This document shows positions 48,418 through 60,655 of a DNA stretch of 64,000 nucleotides, in pieces; position 1 is the stretch's first letter, and the number at the start of each line of letters is the position of its first letter. The DNA comes from Pipra filicauda. Lineage: Eukaryota; Chordata; Aves; Passeriformes; Pipridae. The notes beneath the pieces were generated by a model. That model was not told the origin of the DNA and did not search any database. It saw only the letters and a list, made by a program, of their open reading frames with translations. A program made the translations under genes and the position numbers. Where the stretch lies: positions 1,178,001-1,242,000 of the forward strand of contig NW_024103873.1 in assembly GCF_003945595.2 (NCBI RefSeq). Reading direction: 5' to 3'.

Positions 48418-51212
48418 ATATGTAGATACTTTCTTTAGTGAGACATTTACCTCAGAGGTTCTGCGTCTGACTGAACACAGATAAAATTGAATGTCCTGAA
48501 AAAATTCCTCAAGACTTATTGATTTCTAAGGATTGAACATTTTTAGCATCTTTCTAGTTAGATGATAAAATAATGAACACAGAGATGACTCGTCCCAAAA
48601 TATATTTTATCTTATTCATATTTAAAGGTGTTGCAAAAGTAAATAAATGAAGAAGAAAAAAAGCTTTCAAATACTGGGGAATTCAGAGTTGCCCAAATCA
48701 TCTTCCTCAGTGGTTTGAATGAGTCAGTGTTGGAGGGAAAAGACTTCTCTGCTGCCAACCAGCAGTTTTCCCACATCAACCTCTCCCTCTCCCAACCTCT
48801 CCATGAGTCAAAAAGTCATGTTTAACACAGGTTGAGCCCATAATGATCAAAGGTCCTGCAGCCAAATGAACCAAAATGTCAGTGCCCCTGTCAATCTGCA
48901 GCCCTGCCCCAGGCAGGGCAACCACAGCCCCAGCACAGGGAGGGTTCCACAGCTCGGGTTATTTATGCACTCAACAAGAATATTTGCCCAAAGCAAAGCA
49001 GGACCAAGAAAAACATCTTTGGGTGCACAGACAGGGGCGTGTGGGAACAAGCAAGTCCAAGAGGAAGAGCACAACTTAAGTTCATTCACTGGAAAGCAAA
49101 GGTTGAGGCTGGTCATGGCTTTTATCTGAAGGGACTGAAATCACCAGAACACAGGATGGAAATGTTAGTTTTATAGTGAAACAAACGTTAGCTCTTATAA
49201 TGAAACTTAACCTGCTTCTATTTCCCAAATATGCAAAAGGCAACTGTGATTTGTACCGCATAACCTGGGTGTTACTGATGGGAATTACAGCTCCAGCATT
49301 TTATACACTCATTTTTAGTCACTGAAAATAGATTTGAGTCATCTTCTTACAAGTCCCATTGCATGTTAACTTGCCTCATCACAGTCTCAGAGAGTGCTTT
49401 CAGTGACTTTGCAATTCTTTCTCCTCTTCTTCCCAAGGCTGAACTGTAAATCTGCATTCTGCAGAGTGTGCCAGTTCAATATTTTCTCTAGATACAAATA
49501 TTTCCTATTTCCTGGGAATTATCTGAGACCTCAAAGCCAGGTTGTCCCACCAACACTTCTAAGCAAGCACAAAAACATTCACACACAAAGTGTTCAAAGT
49601 CCAAACCTGTCTTGGCTCAAAACTCATTAATCTGGAGAGCTTTGCACACACCTACACGTGGCATTTTGAGCCTTGTTTGACCATATTTATGCACATTATT
49701 AGAACGTGGTGATCTGAGCAGCTGATTAGCCACGAAATCAAGAGCATTCAGAAGGAAAAGTCTGGAAAGATCAGACTCCTGTGGGAGGCCCGTGGAGGTG
49801 CCAGTACAGGGCCCTTGACATGGTAATTGCTTGGAGGGAACGTTCTACCTGTCAAACACTCTGCCAGCAACATCTCAGCTTTAATGGCTTTAATTAAAGG
49901 TCTTACATTTAGCCACCTTGGTTTAGACATAAAATTAAAGTTGTACTGGCTGCCATTCACATCAATAAAGTGTTTTACAGGCTCTGACTTCTCTGGTCCT
50001 TTAGTTTTAACCCAGTGTGTTGCTTTCCCACAGAGCCACACAGTCCTCCGTGGCCTGTGCCAGGAAATCTTCATTCCTGGGACACTGGCATTGAACTACA
50101 AGCACCTTCCAAGGAGAAAAAACCAGCCTTATTGCCACTGAAAGAAAGGATGGTTGGCAGAGCATGATTTACGGTAATTAGCAAGATTAAGAACCACAAT
50201 TAACTGCAATTAGACAATAGAATATTAAAGGAGAAAAATTACCATGCAGTAAATAAATATGTAGATGATACAACTTGCAGCAGATGAAGCAGAGCTGGGC
50301 AGTCTGAGCCACAGGCCAGAACACCTGCAAAACTCTGTCCTGCAGGAGCATAAGCTGAGCAAAATAACTGCCAGGGTTGATATAACAACTGCACACCTCT
50401 GCAAATGCAAGATCCACAAATTTCTGTTTCTCTGAAGAGTGAGTTCAGAGCACTGAAAGCTCACAGGGTGACTGAGTAGCAAGTTTACAAATAAAAAGAG
50501 AAATGCAAGATGTTTACAAAACCAAAAAGCTTTTCCAGGATCCCAAACAGCTTTGGTTTCTCTGCTTCTGGAAAAGGAGTAAATCAACACTGTTCATTAA
50601 AGCCTTAAAAAAAGGTTTATTTCCTCCTGTGTGGTTCCTGTGCCACCCTCTGCTCTCGTCTCCCTCCCCTTCTCCAGCCCAAGGACAGCCAGACCTGGCT
50701 TAGGCTCCAGGACTTTTCCCAGAGTTCATTAACTAACCCCTTGTCTCCCTTCTCCTTCCCAAAGCACAGAATTCCTACCCCATGGTGGCTGTGGGACAGA
50801 GGGTGCCCTGCTCCAGGCACAGCCCCAGACAGAGGGGAGGTTTTCCTGGCATCCACCTGTGCTTTTAGTAGCTCCTCATAAAGGTATTCTCCAGGGTGCA
50901 AAATGCCCCTGCAGGAGTGAGATGAGCAGGAGAAGCTCTGTAGCCCCAGAAGTCACCACATCATTGAGCAGGGGGTCGGTTCCTCCTTTCAAGCAGCTCT
51001 TGCCATCAAACCAGAGGGTTGTAAAAGCAACATAAAAACTCCTGCTTGGCATCCACAAGAGGATTTTGTCCAACCTGCCTCAGGTTCCATTCAGGAGAGA
51101 CAATCAGTGCTCTGTCTATAAAATACCATAGAACATTTCCAGGGGGACAACCCTTGATGGTCCTCAGGTGGAAATGACTGGCAGAGCTGACAAAACCCAC
51201 ATCCCTTTGATG
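48418..51212. other. Unique stretch
   Basis: No supported gene. The segment 49860-49990 and the AT-rich segment 50160-50260 are repeat-free and rich in TAAT and ATTAA motifs. Open frames of 104-121 codons at 49748-50590 overlap on opposite strands and lack domains. Confidence 0.45.
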
Positions 51213-51371
51213 TTATAGAATGGTTTGGGGTGGAAGGGACCCTAAAACCCACCCAGTGCCACCCCTGCCATGGCAGGGACACCTTCCACTAGCCCAGGTT
51301 GCTCCAAGACCTGTCCAACCTGGCCTTGGACGCTTCCAGGGATGGGGCAGCCACAGCTTCTCTGGAAAACC
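51213..51371 (-). mobile_element. CR1 LINE 3' fragment (type A)
   Basis: On the - strand it runs from CCAGAGAAGCTGTGGCTGCC through GGAAGCGTCCAAGGCCAGGT and the 3' UTR to CCACCCCAAACCATTCTATA. It is 5'-truncated just inside ORF2. It faces the + strand copy at 51949-52117 about 580 bases away. Confidence 0.92.
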
Positions 51372-51948
51372 TTATTTCCACAACACAGCTGGCTCCTTCC
51401 CTGGCCTTCCTTGGAGGCTGCAGCTCCCCCCGAGGTGCCCAGCAGGTCCCCCAGCCCTGGAACATCCAGCAAGGTCCCCACAGACAGGCAAGAACCTCGG
51501 GGGCTTTGCACAGCTCGTCAGCTTGATGTTGCCAACAGGACAAAAAGTTTGTTGGAGGGTTTTTTGTTGGGTTTGAGTTGGTTTCTTTTTTCAGTTTGAC
51601 AAATATTGAAAGCACTGCCTGACACAGATCCTCCCAGTCAGCAGGTCTAACATGGAGTCAGTGAGGCACATCAGGGGCATTGATCTGGGCTACAAATAAA
51701 AGCAGTGGTGAAGCTGCTCAGATTTAAGAGCTGCTCAAAGGCTGTTACCAGCTGGTGAAATATCCCTCATTTACTTGTTCCCCAGAGTCTGCCCAAATCC
51801 AGCACATCTGTCTTGTGACAAATTAGAAAATCAAGAATGAAGAAAAAGTTCACACTACTTTTCCTAGTAGCTCTCTATAATCTAAGTTGTAACTCCTCAT
51901 CTTCAGCCTCATGTTAGAATATTGGTCAGGCATTAAAATTCTTCATCA
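51372..51948. other. Unique spacer between two CR1 fragments
   Basis: GC-richer near the CR1, then a GTTTTTTGTTGGGTTTGAG-like patch at about 51558-51576. No gene recognised. Confidence 0.45.
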
Positions 51949-52117
51949 AAAGGGTTGTCACAGGGGGAGTGCCCATCCCTGGGGGGATTTAACAAAGATG
52001 TGGATGTGGCACCTGGGGATATGGGTCACTGGTGGCCTTGGCAGTGCTGGGGGATGGTTGGACTCAAAGGTCTTTTCCAACCTCAACAATTCCAGGATTC
52101 TATATTCTATTCTATAA
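51949..52117 (+). mobile_element. CR1 LINE 3' fragment with tail (type B)
   Basis: AAAGGGTTGTCACAGGGGGA, CCCATCCCTGGGGGGATTTA, GATGTGGATGTGGCACCTGG, GGTGGCCTTGGCAGTGCTGG and GTCTTTTCCAACCTCAACAA appear in the order of type B. It ends in an ATTCTATATTCTATTCTATA tail. A stretch of about 20 bases present in the 62986-63194 copy (GCACGGCTGCCCAGG region) is deleted here. Confidence 0.92.
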
Positions 52118-52140
52118 GCACCTGTGCTGTTAAAGACTTC
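52118..52140. other. Short spacer
   Basis: About 23 bases between the CR1 tail and the AT microsatellite. Confidence 0.4.
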
Positions 52141-52320
52141 CATATATATATAAAACATATATGTGTGTATATATATACCCATGTGTAAAATATATATATA
52201 TGCATATATATAAAATATATATATGTATATATGTTATAAATATGTAACATATACATGTAATATATATGTATATATATAAAAATATATATGTGTGTATAAA
52301 TAAATATATATATATAAAAT
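52141..52320. repeat. AT-rich microsatellite (TA / TATATG)
   Basis: About 180 bases made almost entirely of TATATA, TATATG, TGTGTATA and AAATATAT units, with little C. It begins 24 bases after a CR1 tail of ATTCTATA units. It gives artefactual Tyr/Ile-rich reading frames on the - strand. Confidence 0.93.
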
Positions 52321-53087
52321 TAAATGCAACAAGTCTTTTCCCCATCCACCACAAACCTACAGTCCTCAGGTCAGTAGAAATTAGATTTTTCCCAAATCCA
52401 ATTAGAATATTATTCTCCAAAACTAAATAATCCAATCTGAACCACATGATGCCAAGTCACAAAATGACTCAATTTTACTACTATATGTGGAAACATAGAA
52501 ACATGTCTGGAGCTAAGTGAAAAATGTTGTTCTTTGGAAGCGACAACAAGAATTTCTTGTAAATACCAGGAACTCATCAGTAAGAAGTAAAAGAAGAGGA
52601 AACCAAGCATGGCTCATGTAGAATGGGAATTTGCAATTAAAAAGTTAAATCCTATTACACATCATTTTTCCAATAGACAGAAACACAAAGAACTCAATTT
52701 TCAATATCATGTATAATTTTGTACATTTTTGCTCAGAAAAGATGAATTTTAGTGTGTACAAGCATTGCATGGATGATCGAGAAGTGGCAACAGAGGAAGA
52801 GATTAAAACAAAATTGCTTATTTAGCCTAGAAAATTAGCTGGATTTTTGTGTCAGTAAATAAACAAAGGAGAGAGAAGAAACATTTCTGCTGTAAGACAA
52901 AGACAAAAGAAAAGTAAGCTGGCTGAAAACCAAGGTTGAAAAATCAAGGATTGTAACAATGAGAAAAATTAAGCTCTGGAGTGAACTTCCAGCTCTCCAG
53001 AGGAGGAGGGAACTGAAGGAGTTCTGGGATGAGGCTCCATCACTTTATGAAGGAAGGTTTGATGTTGGTGCCTGAGCAAACCACTGA
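52321..53087. other. Unique spacer
   Basis: AT-rich unique DNA; no gene or mobile element recognised. Confidence 0.45.
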
Positions 53088-53150
53088 GAACCACAGAACC
53101 CTTCAGGTTGGAGGAGCTCTCAAGGACCATCGAGCCCAAACACCAGCCAG
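53088..53150 (-). mobile_element. Possible CR1 3'-end relic (type B)
   Basis: On the - strand the sequence GGGCTCGATGGTCCTTGAGA, then GAGCTCCTCCAACCTGAAGG and GTTCTGTGGTTCTC, resembles the last 60 bases of a type B CR1. It is short and diverged, and no upstream block is recognisable. Confidence 0.45.
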
Positions 53151-54930
53151 GTGGCACTTAATGCTTGTACCCACTGGGTTGCAATTTAGCAAAATATATT
53201 CCTGCTAAAGCAGCCCCTGGACAGCCAGCCCTGCACTTCCCAGTCTTTCTACAGTGGATTAATTAAAATAAAAGTCACTGTACAAGGCTCTGAGTCAGCC
53301 AGGGCAGGGAGATAAAACTTTATGGAAAGACACTAAAGAAATTCCCATCTCTTTTACTAAGACAGAAAACCACAACAACAGAACTCTGTAAAGATAAAAA
53401 AAAAGGCATAAATAAATATATAAATAAATGTACCTGTTCCATAATTTCATTCCACTCCCATTTCCTACTCCTTCCAGTAGCCTCCAGAGTCCCAGAAAAG
53501 TTCTCTTTTTGTGACTTCAGGGTGTTGGTGAGAATCCTCCTCACTGCAGAGAAATCCCAAGCTCCAGCCAAACATCCCTGGGCTGCCCCACTCCACCCTG
53601 ATTTGCTGCCAAAGCAACACCTGCAGAATAAATAGGGCTGAAACAACAAACAGCTGCAGAATGAACAGTGATCAAGCAATAAACCCAATAAACCTGGTGT
53701 CACAGAGCTGAAGAGCCTTCCAGAGCAGGGGCATAGGGGACTTCAGGTGGGCTGCAGGGACTCCTGGCACTCAAAAATATAAAGAACTATTCAAGAATAT
53801 TTTCTTTATAAAATATTCAAAAATATCTGTGCAGAATAATTTCCTAAAGGGAGCCATGAGGAAGATTGCAGAGTACAGACCTTCAGATGTGACTCGGGGA
53901 TGAAATCCTGCTGGACATTTCCAGTCCCTAACACATAAACTCAGAAGTTGCCCCTCCTGGAGCTGGGAACAGGCAGGAGGACAGGAGTGTCCTTCAGCTC
54001 TCTGTGCACACCAAGGTGTGAGTCCTCAGCCACAAAATAAAACCTTCCCAAATCCAGAACCAGGGTGTTGAAATAGCTGTGTCACTGCTTTTGAAAAGCA
54101 AGGGTGTACATTAACTTGTGTCCAGACTGTCTGGTTTCAGGTAGGACAAAGCAAAGATGCAAACTAGAATTTGTATAGCTTCATATTAATCAAGCTGGGG
54201 CTAAACTCAAGGAGTTTTCTTACCTGGACATGCAAAAAAAATACACAGAATTCACATTTATCTTTCTGTGCTTCATATGAGAGCTTTGCTTTCCATTCTT
54301 TACTGCTCCAATTGTAGCATTCCATGTTTTAATTAATGTCAAAATTCCTAGTTTAAGACTTACTTTAGCAAAGCCCAACAAAAATCCTCTCTGCACAACA
54401 GCAGAAGAATTCTTAGGGTCACTGGGCTGTCTCTGTATTCCAGGGGTGGAAATCAACACTTTTAGGACACTCCTGCAAATATTCTTCACAGGTATCACGG
54501 GGTTAACATTAAACCCTGACAGGTATTTCCAAGCTCTCTGAAATGCTGTGATGGAAACTGAGACAGAATTCCCAGGTGGTCCTGGCTCATCTGCATCTTT
54601 CCCAGAGATCTCTCAATTGACACCTTGAAAAATGATGATGATCTGCTACAACTTGGCTTAATTAATTGAACTGTTCATCCTCCCTCCTCCCCCACGTTAC
54701 CCCACCTGATGTGCAGAGTCAGAAAGCTGAATAATTACAGGAGGAAAGCAGGGACACTGAGGGAGAAGGTGGAAAACTCAAGAGAACAATTTTTGTCAAG
54801 ACATTCACTCATCCATAGGCAAGAACTCCGGATAAAATTAACACATAAACCTCATTTTTGCTGTTTCTAATAAACAAAAGCATTTAAACACAAATTGCCT
54901 ATAGAACAGAGCAATACTCTGCAATATCAC
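53151..54930. other. Unique stretch
   Basis: No supported gene. An A run of about 10 followed by AAATAAATATATAAATAAATG lies at 53394-53430. The rest is ordinary unique DNA. Confidence 0.45.
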
Positions 54931-55188
54931 TTTAATGGCTTCCCCCTGCCAGAGGGCAGGGATAGATGGGATATTGGGAAGGAATCCTTCCCCGTGAGGG
55001 TGGGCAGGCCCTGGCACAGGTTGCCCAGAGAAGCTGTGGCTTCCCCATCCCTGGAAGTGTCCAAGGCCAGGTTGGACGGGGCTTGGAGCAACCTGGGCTG
55101 GTGGAAGGTGTCCCTGCCCATGGCAGGGGGTGGGATGGGATGAGCTTTAAGGTCCCTTCCAACCCAAACCATTCCATGACTCTGTGAC
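54931..55188 (+). mobile_element. CR1 LINE 3' fragment with ORF2 tail (type A)
   Basis: The best preserved short type A copy. It begins at TAATGGCTTCCCCCTGCCAG and encodes the ORF2 end (WDIGKESFPVRVGRPWHRL, then PREAV and KARLDGAWSNLG). It continues through the 3' UTR to TCCCTTCCAACCCAAACCAT and closes with TCCATGACTCTGTGA. An 82-codon + frame covers the remnant. Low divergence compared with the other copies suggests a younger insertion. Confidence 0.95.
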
Positions 55189-57466
55189 ATCAAGGCCTCG
55201 ACAGGGAGTTCCACTGATACTTTTTGCAGAGGTCCATTTCTCCCCAGACAGACTGGAACTGGATTTAACATCATGCTCAGAAATACAGAATTCAGGATAA
55301 GTCCAAGCCCAGACTCATTACTGCCTTGGGATACAGGGATACGATCCCCCCCAGGACTTCACGATCCCCCCGATGGATTCCAGTTCCTAAAGCCCAAATT
55401 AACATTCCAGAACGTAAATGCTTGAAATTGTGACCTGAACAGTTCTGAGCCTTGGAAGCATCCTGCTTTTAATTAAGCACTCTCTCCCTGCTGCAGTCAC
55501 AGGTTGGCCTGTTAATGATGTTGTGTGAGGACCACGATGCTGTTCCCCCAGTGAATGATTTATTAACTCCAGCAACACCAAATCTGCTCCACAGCACCTG
55601 CACACCAAGACAAAGGATGTGATTACTGTGCCCACAGCACTTTAACTTCCTTTGTACTCTGGATGCCCTGAGTCCCAGCACAGGGCCCTGAGTCACAGCG
55701 CTGTTATTTAGTCCTCAGCAACCTTTGCAGGGTGAGATTCCAGCATCACCCTTTGCCTGCAGCTACTTCAGGGCAAAATGTGACGTAACAGATGAGTTCT
55801 GCAGAGCAGATATCCTGTGCATTAACAGGCTTGCTGTTACAGAAGAATCCATTGCTGTTTCAGGCTCAAGCAGCAGTTCTCATGATTCATCCTGGGCTTG
55901 TAGAACATGAATTACAGTATAAAATCTGCTTAAGAACTTGGTTCAGCTCTGTGTACAATTAATTTATCAACGCTTCTGACATCCACATCACTCCTTTTAC
56001 TCTTTTCAGCTCTGGAACATCTTGACATGGCTGAAGTGAATACAAAAGAATATCTTTTAGATAACTTGCATTTATTAAAACTTCTGTGTCTCCATTTCCT
56101 GAGGAGTCTCATTGTGCTGCCTGGCACCTCTGCCAAAGGAGCAGATAAAACAGGAACGTGCTGGGGAACAAAAGCCCCAACAGCAGGATCTGCTCAGAGA
56201 AATGCCTGATGTGTGGTTACCCATCAAGGTAACTCCTGTCCATGCCAGGTGTGTGGACATCACTCCCTCAGAGTCCACATCTCTCCTGGTTTGATATGAA
56301 CAAAGGCCTAAAAGGAAGAGGAAAGTTGAGATTTGGAGGTGAAGCACAAACCCTGCCCAGGGGTTGGGGCTGTGCTCTGGCTGCCTGTTTGCAGGGCTGC
56401 TGCTGCAGAGGGAACTCAGAGCAATCCCAGCAGGAAAGGCTTTGCATGACAAGGGGATCCTTTCCCCACTCCAGGAAAGGAACTGAAAAACTGAGCGTAA
56501 AAGTCTCACTTGACTGAGCAGAAGAGTTGGCACAGCAACTTCCCTGTTCTGCATTATTGATGTTACCTTGCCCAGGTTAACCCCCTGTGCTGAGCGTGGA
56601 GGAACAGGGAGCTGGGAGAGCAGCCCCCGTGCTTCCAGTCCCATCACAGTCACGTAGGCCAGTGGGAAATGATTGAGAGCAAACAGCATCACAGCTGACA
56701 AGGCTGAGCTCACCTCAAACAGCCCCCTGACTTCTTCCTCCAGGAGACAGAGAGAGCCTCACACACCATTTCTCACTGTCTGGAGGCTGTCCCCTAAAAT
56801 TAAATATTGATTCAATATGATCTGGCTTTCCCAGGGGAAAAAAATGAATATGCATTTCCCTCAGCATGTGTAGTTTTAAATACCAGGGTAATTTTAATGG
56901 TCTCAGCTAAGCTGGATGAACACTCAGCAGCTAATCCCTTGTTTGCCCAAGCAGAGCATGCACTAAGATTTACTGTTTACCATCCCCTTGGCCGACCCCC
57001 TTTGTTTGCTCATCAATAGCAGCCGTTTGGGAGAGGCTCAGCCTGGCAAGGCCTGCTCTGGACACAGCAGGTTCCTTCCCACAGTGTCAAACAGGATCTG
57101 CTCAAGTTAATGAGACATAAGGAGCTTCTTTTTCTTTTTCCTAGAGAACATAATGTGTTCCTTGGTGAGCTGGAGATCACTCCAGAGACCATAAACCTGT
57201 TGTAATCTGGTAGAAGGAAGGAAACAGGTGTAAAACAGAGGGGAAATGACAGCAAGATTTGTGAGATTAAAAAATAGGTGGGGTCTAAGACAGAGAGTGC
57301 CTTTTTTTGCCAAAGGGGGTTGTATTAACAACTAAAGCATGAGAGCACCATAAGGTGTGCATTTTATTCAGATTACCCAGAATAAAAATCTGTCCTGTTA
57401 TGTTCATCCATCAGATGCTGGAAATACATCACAACACACCATTAACCTCCCATTTTGTCCTTCTTA
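55189..57466. other. Unique stretch with one long open frame
   Basis: A - strand frame is open for 212 codons at 56075-56713. Its first codon is GTG and the first ATG is at 56689, leaving 204 codons. It has no recognisable domain, contains many Ser and Leu residues, and overlaps open frames on + (56112-56294, 56242-56517). I treat it as chance. No mobile element recognised. Confidence 0.45.
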
Positions 57467-57730
57467 TCATAGAACAGAATCATAGAATGGTTTGGGTTGG
57501 AAAGGACCTTGAAGCCCATCCAGTCCCACACCCTGCCATGGGCAGGGACACCTTCCACTAGCCCAGGTTGCTCCAATCTGGCCTTGGACACTTCCAGGGA
57601 TGGGGCAGCCACAGCTTCTCTGGGCAACCTGTGCCAGGGCCTCCCTACCCTCATTATAAAGTATTTCTTCCCAATATCCCACCTACCCCTGCCCTCTGTC
57701 ACTTTGAAGCCATTCCCCATTTTGTCCTGT
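57467..57730 (-). mobile_element. CR1 LINE 3' fragment with ORF2 tail (type A)
   Basis: On the - strand the ATGGCTTCAAAGTGACAGAG block and a RWDIGKKYF..RVGRPWHRLP coding segment are followed by the 3' UTR and a duplicated tail (CATTCTATGATTCTGTTCTA). About 13 bases are missing in the CTTGGAGCAACC region (the GACGGGGCTTGG part), which fuses KARLEQPGLVEG in frame. Confidence 0.93.
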
Positions 57731-59052
57731 CAAAACTGTCCCTTTTCTCCAAAGAATTAACAGAAAGATCTTAGTTTTATCTGTGCTGGGTTTAAGGATG
57801 TTTAGGTGACCTGCTCCCCTGGGCAGAAGTTGACCAACTGAGAGACAAATGCAGAAAACAAGAGAGCATTTGGAACACATTGAACTTTTAGAGGAAAAAG
57901 CCTGTGACAGCTCTTTAAATGTTGTAGATCCACATCGCCTGGGATCAGCTGATAATGTAGTTTGTACAGTCCCCATCAATAAAGGACCCAACAGCATCAC
58001 ACTGCCCCAGACATTCCTGCCTGGGCTCCCACCCTGATTTACCAGTCAGTAATTTATTCTCCAGTGTGAACCCAGTTGTATGAACCATAGCACAATGTTA
58101 GTGGGGAGCAGCAGATGGGTTCTATTAGTCTTATTTACTACAGTTATTTTGAATTTGAGATCCTAAGAACTGTATTGTTAGAATAGGTCACCTTGACCTA
58201 ATCAATACTAATGAGTTGCTGGGCTTTTTGAGGGCACAACAGCTTGACTCTGATCAAAGTCTTACTCCTTTTGCTTACATTGCTCTCTGCTCTATATTGC
58301 TTTTCAATAGGAGAACAGTCCCTGAAAAAAAAACAAAAACAAACCAACCAAAAACCAGGTAGTCTGTACCTATATTTGTATGTTAAACACAAACACAACA
58401 GTACAAAACACGAGCAAATAAAGGGCTGCCTTGGCAAAGGCAGCTCAGTGATCAATTTGTAGCTGATAGATGATACTAAACCCTGTATTGATGAGAAGCA
58501 GAGCTTCTGCTACCTTGATGTTGCCTTTATCAATTAAAGCTGTTCTTATAATTACATTTTTCCTCCTCATTAAGCTCCAAGTTGTTTGTTTCCTCTTTTA
58601 TTATTTTTTAGTTGGCATTAAGCTGGGACTGGATACAACTCTAAGGTGATGGGTTACCAATTCTGCTCAAGCAGAAGCACTCAAGGAGCACAGCACATCC
58701 TGTCCTACAGCTCTTGTCACCAGTATTTACTGTCCAAGGCCTTTGTCCTCTCAGCCATGCAGAAATTAAAATTCCCCAGTGCCCTTCCAAAATTTCCCTC
58801 TGTAGTTTGCTCTCATTTAAGCAGTTTTAATGCCTGTGCACCTCTGCAGATACTGCCCACTTCATTATGCTGCATTTAGAGCAGCAGCTCCCTGGCACCC
58901 TGACAAGGGATTATTCCTAATGCTCTCCAGGAAAGCAGAACCAATGGAAAACAATTTACAAAAAAGTATCTGGCAGACTTCTTTCTTCTCCTCTTCCCTT
59001 CTTTCCAGCAAGGGAATCGATAACCTTTTATTTGCAAAATATGGCTGTATAA
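57731..59052. other. Unique spacer
   Basis: No gene recognised. An A/C-rich patch (AAAAAAAACAAAAACAAACC-like) lies at about 58325-58350. Otherwise ordinary AT-rich unique DNA. Confidence 0.45.
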
Positions 59053-59244
59053 TGGAATCCCAGACTGGTTTGGGTTGGAAGGGACCTCAAAGCCCATCCA
59101 GTGCCACCCCCTGCCATGGGCAGGGACACCTTCCACTAGCCCAGGTTGCTCCAAGCCCCGTCCAACCTGGCCTTGGACACTTCCAGGGATGGGGCAGCCA
59201 CAGCTTCTCTGGGCAACCTGTGCCAGGGCCTCACCACACTCTGA
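59053..59244 (-). mobile_element. CR1 LINE 3' fragment (type A)
   Basis: On the - strand it starts at GTGGTGAGGCCCTGGCACAG and encodes the PREAV and KARLDGAWSNLG end of ORF2. It ends at TTCCAACCCAAACCAGTCTG and GGATTCCA. The 5' truncation lies next to a TAA microsatellite (59247-59267 on +). Confidence 0.94.
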
Positions 59245-59707
59245 GTAAATAATGATAATAATAATACCCAAACCAACAACAGAGACAACCATAACATCAA
59301 CAGTAATAACAAGAATGGAGACATTTGCAGCACCCGCTGTGCCCTCGGGCCCTGACAGTCCCTGTACTGCGTCAGGAGTACCGTGACAATCTGCAGATCT
59401 CATCCAACACCAAGTAAATGTGCAGAGAACAGGACTCATATCCCTAGTGCTGATGGAAAAGAGCATTTTGCTGCACCCTCACAGCCAATCCACTGTGGAG
59501 TCCAGCCAATGGAGCAGGAATAAGGCAGCACTTGCTCTCACTTTTATACTTATTTTTGCTCAAATCAGCAAGAATTATGCTTATTAATAGACCAAATTAA
59601 GGAACCAAGTGTTCCCAATATATTTAGGACAACGAGGAATATGGAGACACCAGGACAACTGGTATCTCCAGCTAAGTCAGTCAGGTGCAAGTTCTGCAGC
59701 CTTTCGT
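59245..59707. other. Spacer with TAA microsatellite
   Basis: GATAATAATAATAATACC lies at about 59252-59269, directly beyond the 5' end of the CR1 copy. No gene recognised. Confidence 0.5.
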
Positions 59708-59865
59708 AGAAATCATGGAATGTCCTGAGCTGGAAGGACCCACAAGGGTCATCATCCAACCCCTGACCCTGCAGAGGCACCCCAACAGTCCCACTCTGTC
59801 CCTGAGGGTGTTCTCCAAGCACTCCTTGAGCTCTGGCAGCCTTGGGGCCATGACCACACTCCTAT
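59708..59865 (-). mobile_element. CR1 LINE 3' fragment (type C)
   Basis: On the - strand GTGGTCATGGCCCCAAGGCT, GCCAGAGCTCAAGGAGTGCT, GACAGAGTGGGACTGTTGGG and GGTTGGATGATGACCCTTGT lead to GTCCTTCCAGCTCAGGACAT and ATTCCATGATTTCT. It is the only - strand type C copy and aligns by block order with 4148-4325. Confidence 0.85.
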
Positions 59866-60566
59866 ACTGTCCATGGCAACTTATTACTGGAGTTGCCAGT
59901 TCTGACTTTGGGTTTGGGGTTTGTCGTCTCCCCCCCACGATCTCAGAGCACCATGTAAAGTGGAACCCACACTTCCTTTCTGCTGCTCTCTGGCAGACAT
60001 GGCAGGAAGTGTTTTACTTGGAAGTACTCAGAGAACATATTGGAAAACCAGAAGCCATAAGGAAAAGCCTGCTCTTGCCAACAGATTTTCCTTCTCCATC
60101 TCACTGCAGAGCAACACCCCCCGCCCTCGGGGCTGTGGATGAATGAGGAACCTTTGGGGTTTGTGTAGCCCAAGTGCCAAAGTAGCTCTTTACTGTGGCA
60201 TTTATAAAGAAACAGGTTCTCTGCTCTAAATCTTTAACATCCATATTAAAAAATAAAAAACAAATATTCATTTTTCATTGAACTTCTTAAAAATAAAAAA
60301 CAAGAGAAATCTCTTTCGACCGCGTAGAACCAAAACCAGCTCCAGCCTTCAGCTCCTGCCCCCCTGGCCCACAGTCATTTCATATAAATATTTTAAAAGA
60401 AGGATTGTTACTACCTCTCATGGCTCAGCTCCTGCAGGTTTTGTTCCAAGTCACAACATATGTTGGAATGTGAGCTGTGTCCTCTGGGAGGTGGCAACTG
60501 TCCCTCCAGGGACCAGGTTTAGGCCACGTTCCTTCTTGCAGACCCCCAAGGAGCTGGAGCAGGGTC
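59866..60566. other. Unique spacer
   Basis: Ordinary unique DNA with an AAAAAATAAAAAACAAATA-like patch at about 60248-60268. No gene recognised. Confidence 0.45.
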
Positions 60567-60655
60567 TAGAATCCCAGAATGGTTTGGGTTGGAAGGGACT
60601 TTAAACCCATCTCATGTCCCTTGCCATGGGCAGGGACACCTTCCCCTAGCCCAGG
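60567..60655 (-). mobile_element. Very short CR1 LINE 3' end (type A)
   Basis: Only the final 90 bases: on the - strand CCTGGGCTAGGGGAAGGTGT, CCCTGCCCATGGCAAGGGAC and GTCCCTTCCAACCCAAACCA with ATTCTGGGATTCTA. It is strongly 5'-truncated. Confidence 0.88.
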
